5,607 bases of DNA from Candidatus Parabacteroides intestinavium (lineage in GTDB: Bacteria; Bacteroidota; Bacteroidia; Bacteroidales; Tannerellaceae): the NCBI GenBank assembly GCA_019118725.1, contig DWYO01000157.1, forward strand, positions 1-5,607, given 5' to 3'. The position numbers were made by a program, and so were the translations under genes. Below the pieces are notes generated by a model that worked only from the letters and a program-made list of their open reading frames with translations, did not search any database and was not told the origin of the DNA. Shown piece by piece: positions 1 to 5,607 of this stretch; the first letter of the stretch is position 1; the number at the start of each line of letters is the position of its first letter.

Positions 1-117
1 TTAAAATGCTCTGGAAAATTAGTTCTGTTTGACGATGTGGAACATGTTTTGAACACATTACAAACAACACTTTCCATTTCGTATGTCAAAGAGGGAGATC
101 AAATTCTAATCAAATAG
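1..117 (+). CDS. FecR-family anti-sigma factor, C-terminal fragment (5' end outside window)
   Basis: Frame 1 is open from the first base to TAG at 115-117, giving the last 38 residues of a protein whose start lies outside the window. The fragment reads as a small alpha/beta tail: a GKLVLFDDVEHVLNTLQ segment, then a short strand around LSISYV and a closing DQILIK strand. This matches the usual end of Bacteroidota FecR proteins (the DUF4974-type C-terminal domain, with a 'leevL..L....l.y....g..I.I' pattern). Such proteins are single-pass inner-membrane anti-sigma factors whose periplasmic C-terminus receives a signal from the STN domain of a TonB-dependent transporter. The gene directly downstream encodes a SusC protein with exactly that domain, which strengthens the assignment. 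The partner ECF sigma gene would be expected further upstream. With only 38 residues visible the call rests on pattern and context, so it is likely but not certain. Confidence 0.75.
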   Translation, partial: LKCSGKLVLFDDVEHVLNTLQTTLSISYVKEGDQILIK

Positions 118-165
118 CAAAAATTAAAAACTAACAATCATGTTTAATATCATTAGAAACGAACA
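118..165 (+). promoter_or_regulatory. Upstream leader of the SusC-like gene; no Shine-Dalgarno, promoter not identified
   Basis: This 48-nt AT-rich gap separates the FecR-like stop from the transporter start. It has no GGAGG-like ribosome binding site; the bases before the ATG are A-rich (AAACGAACA), as is typical for Bacteroidota, whose starts rely on A-rich, unstructured leaders. No match to the Bacteroides housekeeping -7 element (TAnnTTTG) is visible here or in the preceding fragment; isolated TTTG words at 28-31 and 48-51 have no partner at suitable spacing. The susC-like operon may therefore be read from an ECF-sigma promoter I cannot recognise, or by read-through from the anti-sigma gene. 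An in-frame TAG at 154-156 prevents the transporter from starting further upstream. Confidence 0.3.
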
Positions 166-3100
166 ATGAGAAAAATGAAGTTTAAAAGAAAGATCCATGT
201 AGCATGTATGGCAGGCATGTTATTAACCACGAGCTTGCCGACATGGGCCGATTCGTATGCTCAATCTACAAGGCTGTCATTGGCATTGTCCAATGTCAAA
301 ATTAGTGATGTACTTTTATCTGTAGAAAAAGAGAGTGAGTACGTATTTTTTTATGCTGATGCCATTCGTGATAAACTTAAACAGAATGTAAGCGTTAATG
401 TTAAAGCAAAAACAATTCATGAAATCTTGGATCAGGTATTAGCCGGTACAGGTCTTACCTATACCTTAGATGATAGGCAAATTGTCATAACGCAAACAGA
501 CAAGGCAGAAAACGGTGGAGCACAGACTATCAAGAAAATAACAATTAACGGTACAGTTCGTGACCCTCAACAAGAACCTTTAATTGGAGTAAATGTTCGT
601 GTAAAAGGTACGACTACCGGAACGGTTACAGATATAAACGGTAATTACTTTTTAGATGTTCCTGGCCAAAATGCAATATTGGAATTCAGTTATATCGGTT
701 TCAAGACTCAAGAAGTACGTGTAGGCAGCCAAATCAATATCAATGTAAACATGGAAGAGGAATCAAATAACCTAGAAGAAGTAGTCGTAGTCGGTTATGG
801 TTCCCAAAAGAAAGTATCTGTCGTTGGTTCTATTACAGCTGTAGAGCCTGCACAATTGCAACAGGGAACGACTCGTGCTGTATCAAATAATTTAGCCGGA
901 CAGTTAGCCGGTGTAATAGCCGTACAAAGGAGTGGTGAGCCCGGTGCAGATGGATCAGACTTTTGGATTCGCGGTATCTCCTCATTCCAAGATGCAGGTC
1001 GCAATCCCTTAGTTTTAGTTGATGGTATCGAACGTACATTAGACGACCTGTCAGCCGCAGAAATTGAATCTTTCTCCGTGTTAAAAGATGCAGCGGCTAG
1101 TGCTGTTTACGGTGTACGTGGAGCCAATGGTGTCATTATTGTAAAAACCAAAAGAGGCCAACTGGGGAAACCACAGGTAAATGTTCATTTCGAAGAAGGC
1201 TTTACACAACCTGTAAAATTACCTGATTATATCGGCTCCGCAGATTATCTTTCTTTATTAGACGAAGTATATATGGACGCCGGCAATCCCAATCCAATTT
1301 ATGGAGAGGAACTAATCAATAAATACCGTACCGGAGTTGATCCTGAACTCTACCCTAATGTAAACTGGTTAGATGCTATTTCTAAAGATATGGCATCCAA
1401 CACACGTGGAGATGTTACCATCACTGGTGGTAGTGACATTTTGCGTTATGCGTTAGTTGCATCCTATTACGGTGAACGTGGTATTCTTGAAAGAGATAAT
1501 AGCCAAAGTTGGGATTCCAGTACCCGATTAAACAAATACAATGTTCGTTCAAATGTTGATATTAACGTAACGAAAACAACAACCGTCAGTGTTAGTATTG
1601 GTGGCTATTTACAAGAAGAAAATGGTGTAGTTCATGATAATCCAGGAGATGTATGGAACTATGCTTTCGACACACCGCCTTTTGTACATCCCATTCAATA
1701 TTCCGATAATCGCAACGTCCGCGTACAACAAAGACAAAATCCATGGGCTGAGGTTACACAACATGGCTATAAAACCAAATCAAAAAGTAAAGTTGAATCC
1801 TTGTTCTCGGTTGAACAAGATTTGAAATTCATCACAGAAGGATTAAAGATCAAAGGATTGTTCTCTTTTGACCGTTATTCAGAATCATGGGTAAAACGTA
1901 GCCGAACCCCGACTTATTATAATCCGGCATCCGGTAGAGATCCGCAAACCGGTGAATTGATATTGGCTGTAGGTACAGACGGACAAGAGTTCTTAGGTAC
2001 AGAAGCAAAAGGCGAATGGGGAAACAAGGCTACCTATTTCGAAGCCAATTTAACGTATGACCGTACGTTTGGGAAACATGCAGTAAATGGTATGTTCTTA
2101 TACAACCAGCGCGACTATAATGACGGTTCTGTCGTTCCATTCCGCCGTATGGGTATTGCAGGCCGTGCTTCTTATACGTATGACAATAAATACATTGCAG
2201 AATTCAACTTCGGCTACAACGGTTCGGAAAATTTTGCCAAAGGGAATCGTTTTGGTTTCTTCCCCTCTGTAGCTATCGGTTATTTAATGTCAGAAGAACA
2301 ATTTATGGAATCAATTAAAGATACTTTTTCTAAAGTAAAATTCCGTGCATCATGGGGGTTGACAGGTAATGACCAGCTAAACGGACGCCGCTTCGCTTAT
2401 ATTCCAACAATCGATGAAAGCGGCTCTTATAAATGGGGAGTAAATAATGATTTTAACCGCTCTTCTCGCTTTGAGGGTGAATTCGGTGTAAATAACTTGA
2501 CTTGGGAAACTGTAGAAAAACTAAATGTCGGTATGGAACTTGGTTTATGGAACAGCCTGGACTTCCAGATTGACTGGTTCAAAGAACAACGTCGTGATAT
2601 ATTCATGCAACGTAACAACATTCCTTCTGCCGCAGGCTTCCGAAAAACACCTTGGGCTAATTTCGGTAAAGTAGATAATGGAGGCGTGGATATATCATTG
2701 AATTATAACAAACAATTTAATAAAGATTTGCATGTCGGCCTGCGTGGAACATTTACTTTTGCCCGGAATAAAATTATCGAAATGGATGAGGCTATGGGAG
2801 TCATCGGCACAAATCGCCAACGCACAGGGCATCGTGTAGACGAATTGTTCGGATTAGTAGCTGAAGGATTATTTACGAATGATGATTTCATTACAAACGA
2901 ACAAGGTGCATTGGTTTTGAAAGACGGCATCCCGTCACATACGTTCAGTACTGTACGCCCCGGAGATATTCGATACAAAGATGTGGATGGAGACGGTGCA
3001 ATCACGACTAAAGACGAAGTTCCGTTAGGTGGAACCGTTAACCCTGAAATCGTTTACGGTTTCGGTGCTACAGCCCGTTACAAAAATGTTGATTTCAATA

Positions 3101-3534
3101 TTTTCTTCCAAGGAAATGGACGCACTTACCGATTTATCGGCGGCGTGGCCAGCAACTTCCTCCCGGGTAGCTCACAAGGAGCAATGGGTAATATCTTCAG
3201 TAACTACAATGACCGTTGGACCGAAGAAAACCCGTCTCAAGATGTGTTTTACCCTCGTTTAAGCTGGGGTGTTAATGCCAACAATAGCCAAGAATCTACG
3301 TGGTGGTATCGGAACATGAGCATGTTACGTGTGAAAGATATCGAAATCGGTTATTCTTTCCCGAAACAATGGGTATCAAAGATTGGATTAGCAAATTTGC
3401 GTTTGTATGCCAAAGGTTCCAACTTGTTTACATTCTCACAATTCGATTTGTGGGATCCGGAATTGGATACAAACAATGGTGCGAAATACCCGATCATGAA
3501 ATCATTCTCAGTAGGCTTTGACGTAAACTTCTAA
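166..3534 (+). CDS. SusC/RagA-family TonB-dependent outer-membrane transporter with N-terminal STN signalling domain
   Basis: This outer-membrane barrel imports a SusD-bound ligand, usually an oligosaccharide, into the periplasm using TonB-ExbBD energy. Domains in order: a signal peptide (basic MRKMKFKRK, hydrophobic core, likely cleavage after A28 in PTWA-DS); an STN domain at about 38-110; a carboxypeptidase-regulatory-like beta-sandwich at about 124-200 (GTVRD...PLIGVNV, DINGNYFL, YIGFKTQEV); a TonB-box-like EEVVVVGYG at 204-212; a plug at about 216-330 with the SusC hallmark LVDGIER (284-290) and LKDAAASAVYGVRGANG (306-322); then a beta-barrel with LRVKDIEIGYSFP near 1054-1067 and a final YP-x14-F strand ending in aromatic F1122. 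The length is normal for STN-bearing SusC proteins. The start at 166 is limited by an in-frame TAG at 154-156; ATG 175 is a possible alternative that keeps the signal peptide. STN domains pair with FecR anti-sigma factors, consistent with the gene fragment just upstream. An EF-hand-like loop lies at 939-950. The stop is a tandem TAATAA. The family is certain; the substrate is unknown. Confidence 0.97.
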   Translation: MRKMKFKRKIHVACMAGMLLTTSLPTWADSYAQSTRLSLALSNVKISDVLLSVEKESEYVFFYADAIRDKLKQNVSVNVKAKTIHEILDQVLAGTGLTYTLDDRQIVITQTDKAENGGAQTIKKITINGTVRDPQQEPLIGVNVRVKGTTTGTVTDINGNYFLDVPGQNAILEFSYIGFKTQEVRVGSQININVNMEEESNNLEEVVVVGYGSQKKVSVVGSITAVEPAQLQQGTTRAVSNNLAGQLAGVIAVQRSGEPGADGSDFWIRGISSFQDAGRNPLVLVDGIERTLDDLSAAEIESFSVLKDAAASAVYGVRGANGVIIVKTKRGQLGKPQVNVHFEEGFTQPVKLPDYIGSADYLSLLDEVYMDAGNPNPIYGEELINKYRTGVDPELYPNVNWLDAISKDMASNTRGDVTITGGSDILRYALVASYYGERGILERDNSQSWDSSTRLNKYNVRSNVDINVTKTTTVSVSIGGYLQEENGVVHDNPGDVWNYAFDTPPFVHPIQYSDNRNVRVQQRQNPWAEVTQHGYKTKSKSKVESLFSVEQDLKFITEGLKIKGLFSFDRYSESWVKRSRTPTYYNPASGRDPQTGELILAVGTDGQEFLGTEAKGEWGNKATYFEANLTYDRTFGKHAVNGMFLYNQRDYNDGSVVPFRRMGIAGRASYTYDNKYIAEFNFGYNGSENFAKGNRFGFFPSVAIGYLMSEEQFMESIKDTFSKVKFRASWGLTGNDQLNGRRFAYIPTIDESGSYKWGVNNDFNRSSRFEGEFGVNNLTWETVEKLNVGMELGLWNSLDFQIDWFKEQRRDIFMQRNNIPSAAGFRKTPWANFGKVDNGGVDISLNYNKQFNKDLHVGLRGTFTFARNKIIEMDEAMGVIGTNRQRTGHRVDELFGLVAEGLFTNDDFITNEQGALVLKDGIPSHTFSTVRPGDIRYKDVDGDGAITTKDEVPLGGTVNPEIVYGFGATARYKNVDFNIFFQGNGRTYRFIGGVASNFLPGSSQGAMGNIFSNYNDRWTEENPSQDVFYPRLSWGVNANNSQESTWWYRNMSMLRVKDIEIGYSFPKQWVSKIGLANLRLYAKGSNLFTFSQFDLWDPELDTNNGAKYPIMKSFSVGFDVNF

Positions 3535-3548
3535 TAAACGCGTATAAA

Positions 3549-5516
3549 ATGAAAAAGATGAACTTATTAAAATATATATTAGTATGCAGCGGTGTAGCTG
3601 CGTTTTCCGGATGTGCAGATTACTTGGATAATGCTCCGGATGATACTTTGACCATGGAAATGGTCTTTAATGATAAAACCCGTACGGAAGATTGGCTTTC
3701 TGGTATTTACAATAAGATCCCAGATCCCTACACTGGTTTATTAAAAGATTATGGTTATGATTCAATGGGTGACGACTTGGATCCATCACAACGCTATTAT
3801 CAATGGTGGGGAAACTCTTTGAATTTTATTATCGGACAATGGTTTACAGATTCAGACTGGAAAGGTAATCTGTGGAACGAATGCCCACAACGCATCCGAT
3901 CGGCATATTTGTTAATCGATAACATTCATACTATCCCCGGACAAGGTGTATTGGAAGATGATATTGAGCGCATGAAAAACGAATCTCGTTTTTTAATCGC
4001 TTATTACTATTGGTTAATGTTAGAAGCCTACGGAAGCGTACCTTATTTCAGCAAAGCGGTGGATCCTTCTGACCCGGATTTAATGATTGGCCAAATGCCG
4101 TTTGATGATATGGTGAATCTGTTGGATAGTTCATTAGTTGATCTTTCCCAGAAACTTCCGGCTTCTTGGTTAAATGAATCGACACAATATTACGGCCGTG
4201 CTACTTCCATCATGTGTTTGGCTGTCCGGGCACGTATGTTGCTATTTGCAGCCAGTCCGTTAGTGAATGGCAATCCCTGGTATCAAGGATTCAAAAACTC
4301 TGACGGAAGAGATCGTTTCAGTCAAACGTACGACCCCAACAAATGGAAGCGTGCTGCCGATGCGTGTAAAGAGTTGATTGACGCAGCGCATGCCGCCGGA
4401 CATGATTTGGTACGCGAATACAATGCCGATGGTTCTATCGACCCATTCATGTCTTGCTATAATGTAAACTTTTTGCGTGGCGACTTGAATCCGGAAGCAC
4501 TGTTCGTCCGTCCGGATTGCAACTTTAGTGAGTACGAAGGTCTTTCTACTCCGCGTGGAGCTTCGGGTAATGGAGGTTTAGGTGTATATCAGACATTGGT
4601 AGATGCCTTTTCCATGCAGGATGGAAGCCTTCCAATTACAGGTTATAAAGGCAGCTACGGTTCGCCTATCATCAACCCGGAATCAGGATATACTGAAAAA
4701 GGGTTCTCCACACAAAAGGATATCCGCAAAACGAAATATAACTTATACCGCGAATGCCCGGGAGCTACGGTTGATTCTGTCGGAGCCGATGGATGTACCT
4801 ATAATCAAGTTGCCGCAGCAGGCACATATAATATGTATGTCGGTCGCGAGCCACGTTTCTATTTGACTGTGATGTGGAACCGGCAATGGTATCATCAGGC
4901 AGACAGAGAAACGTTATTCTTATCCGGTGAAATCGATGGTGGGCCTTCGCATGACGCACCGCAGAATGGTTACCTGAATCGTAAACGTGTATCTTTAGAG
5001 CAAAATAACCGCGATGGTATCCATCCATATCGCCCGGGAATCTTGTATCGTTTAGGTGAAGCCTATCTGAACTATGCAGAAGCTTTAAACGAATGCGATC
5101 CCGGTAATCCAGATATCTTAAAATACTTGAATTTAATTCGCGAACGTGCCGGTGTACCCCAATATGGAAACGGTACAGATAGCAATGGATTCCAGATGAT
5201 ACAACTGAACGGCCAGGATGAGGTACGCAATGCCATTCACCATGAACGCCGCGTGGAACTATGCTGTGAAGCCGGCTTGCGTTACTTCGACTTGCGCCGC
5301 TGGAAAGAAGCGGAAGAGGTATTAAATCAACCCATGTTCGGCATGAACTTCTCGGGTACAGAGTTGTCTGACGATCCGAACAATCCAAACGCTTTCTACA
5401 AACGTACACAATATATCCAACGTGTTTACAAACGTCAGTATTATTGGTATCCCATCCATCAACCAGAAATCGATAAGGATCCAACATTAGTACAAGCTCC
5501 TTTTTGGGATAAATAA
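3549..5516 (+). CDS. SusD/RagB-family surface lipoprotein (ligand-binding lid of the SusC-like transporter)
   Basis: SusD-type lipoproteins sit on the cell surface over the SusC barrel and bind the nutrient, opening and closing like a lid. The N-terminus is a lipoprotein signal (MKKMNLLKYILVC..., lipobox FSGC) with C22 as the acylated cysteine; the mature start CADYLDNAP is typical of SusD proteins. TPR-like helices are clear at about 145-167 (ESRFLIAYYYWLMLEAYGSVPYF is the expected 'EarflRAyyY..L...yG.vP' pattern) and 215-237. Family motifs follow: VDAFSMQDG (351-359), GREPRFY (432-438), RPGILYRLGEAYLNYAEALNE (495-515), LNLIRERAGVP (527-537), ERRVELCCEAGLRYFDLRRW (566-585) and the terminal YWYPIHQPEID...PFWDK. 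At 655 residues it is longer than many SusD proteins (commonly about 500-600). The start is 14 nt after the susC-like stop with no Shine-Dalgarno, so the two are surely co-transcribed. The mature protein contains ten cysteines besides C22. The family is certain; the ligand cannot be inferred, because aromatic binding residues cannot be assigned from sequence alone. Confidence 0.97.
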   Translation: MKKMNLLKYILVCSGVAAFSGCADYLDNAPDDTLTMEMVFNDKTRTEDWLSGIYNKIPDPYTGLLKDYGYDSMGDDLDPSQRYYQWWGNSLNFIIGQWFTDSDWKGNLWNECPQRIRSAYLLIDNIHTIPGQGVLEDDIERMKNESRFLIAYYYWLMLEAYGSVPYFSKAVDPSDPDLMIGQMPFDDMVNLLDSSLVDLSQKLPASWLNESTQYYGRATSIMCLAVRARMLLFAASPLVNGNPWYQGFKNSDGRDRFSQTYDPNKWKRAADACKELIDAAHAAGHDLVREYNADGSIDPFMSCYNVNFLRGDLNPEALFVRPDCNFSEYEGLSTPRGASGNGGLGVYQTLVDAFSMQDGSLPITGYKGSYGSPIINPESGYTEKGFSTQKDIRKTKYNLYRECPGATVDSVGADGCTYNQVAAAGTYNMYVGREPRFYLTVMWNRQWYHQADRETLFLSGEIDGGPSHDAPQNGYLNRKRVSLEQNNRDGIHPYRPGILYRLGEAYLNYAEALNECDPGNPDILKYLNLIRERAGVPQYGNGTDSNGFQMIQLNGQDEVRNAIHHERRVELCCEAGLRYFDLRRWKEAEEVLNQPMFGMNFSGTELSDDPNNPNAFYKRTQYIQRVYKRQYYWYPIHQPEIDKDPTLVQAPFWDK

Positions 5517-5549
5517 TAGCCTTACATAGTAAACTTAACCTTGTTAGAA
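5517..5549. other. Short spacer between the susD-like stop and the terminator
   Basis: This 33-nt stretch begins with a second in-frame stop (TAG at 5517-5519) directly after the TAA of the susD-like gene. No ribosome binding site, start codon of a further gene, repeat or regulatory motif is visible in it. Confidence 0.6.
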
Positions 5550-5604
5550 AATCTCACTCGGACGTATGACACAACTTCATACGAACGGGTGAGATTGTTT
5601 CTTT
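5550..5604 (+). terminator. Bipartite-stem rho-independent terminator after the susC/susD-like pair
   Basis: The outer stem pairs AATCTCACTCG (5550-5560) with CGGGTGAGATT (5586-5596), 11 bp with one T-G (G-U in RNA) wobble. After a 2x2 internal loop (GA at 5561-5562 against AA at 5584-5585), an inner perfect 7-bp stem pairs CGTATGA (5563-5569) with TCATACG (5577-5583) around the 7-nt loop CACAACT. The T-rich run GTTTCTTT (5597-5604) follows immediately. The hairpin begins 33 nt after the susD-like stop codon, the expected place for a transcript end. The T-run is interrupted and the outer stem is flanked on the left by GAAA, so some read-through or a weak reverse-strand function is possible. 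Confidence 0.85.
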
Positions 5605-5607
5605 ACT

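Noticed and set aside
142..160. Imperfect inverted repeat GTTTAAT...ATTAGAAAC before the transporter start, as a possible operator or hairpin
   Set aside because: It has only 3 + 4 pairs with a 2-nt bulge and a 3-nt loop in an AT-rich gap; this is too weak to distinguish from chance.
795..1039. Two overlapping short minus-strand open frames over the plug domain
   Set aside because: They overlap each other and the most conserved part of the transporter, with no conserved features of their own.
2703..3005. A 100-codon minus-strand open frame inside the transporter
   Set aside because: It is antisense to barrel-coding sequence, has no recognisable motif and an S/P/N/R-rich composition typical of a shadow frame.
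3029..3521. Short plus-strand frames (3029-3262, 3300-3521) that might suggest a frameshifted barrel
   Set aside because: The main frame is intact through this region and carries the expected C-terminal SusC motifs to F1122, so there is no frameshift.
4765..5487. A 240-codon open frame on the minus strand inside the SusD-like gene
   Set aside because: It lies wholly antisense to the strongly conserved C-terminal half of the SusD-like protein. Its translation is an implausible mix rich in R, H, S and C with no domain pattern or signal, so it is a shadow of codon bias in the real gene.
166..5516. Naming the pair as the starch-specific susC and susD genes
   Set aside because: Family motifs identify the SusC/SusD type only; nothing in the sequence shows starch as ligand, and the canonical starch locus is regulated differently (SusR) and lacks a FecR partner.
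1..5607. CRISPR array, tRNA or rRNA gene, insertion sequence or attachment site
   Set aside because: Nearly the whole window is coding. The gaps (48, 14 and 91 nt) contain no direct-repeat array, tRNA-like fold, transposase sequence or terminal repeats.

Overview
The window looks like part of a polysaccharide- or nutrient-uptake locus from a member of the Bacteroidota, most likely a gut-type Bacteroidales (Bacteroides, Parabacteroides or a relative; the genus cannot be fixed from sequence alone). The support is a textbook SusC/SusD gene pair, moderate-to-low G+C, A-rich translation starts without a Shine-Dalgarno sequence, and the tail of a FecR-like anti-sigma gene upstream.

Layout, all on the + strand: (1) 1-117, the last 38 codons of a FecR-type anti-sigma factor cut by the window edge; (2) 118-165, a 48-nt AT-rich gap holding the translation start region of the next gene and no recognisable housekeeping promoter; (3) 166-3534, a 1122-residue SusC/RagA-family TonB-dependent outer-membrane transporter with an N-terminal STN signalling domain; (4) 3549-5516, a 655-residue SusD/RagB-family surface lipoprotein starting 14 nt after the transporter's stop; (5) 5517-5607, a short non-coding tail with a strong bipartite hairpin and T-rich run that reads as a rho-independent terminator.

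Working model: the SusD lipoprotein sits as a lid over the SusC barrel and captures a ligand, probably a glycan. The barrel imports it using TonB energy, and the STN domain reports occupancy to the FecR-type protein in the inner membrane, which would control a partner ECF sigma factor encoded further upstream, outside the window. The domain content and gene order support this model, but the ligand cannot be named because no glycosidase, sulfatase, peptidase or other enzyme gene is in view.

I found no convincing previously undescribed system. The window is a well-formed example of a known architecture. The points most worth a second look are the signalling link, the EF-hand-like loop in the transporter, the cysteine contrast between the two partners, and the terminator directly behind the pair.
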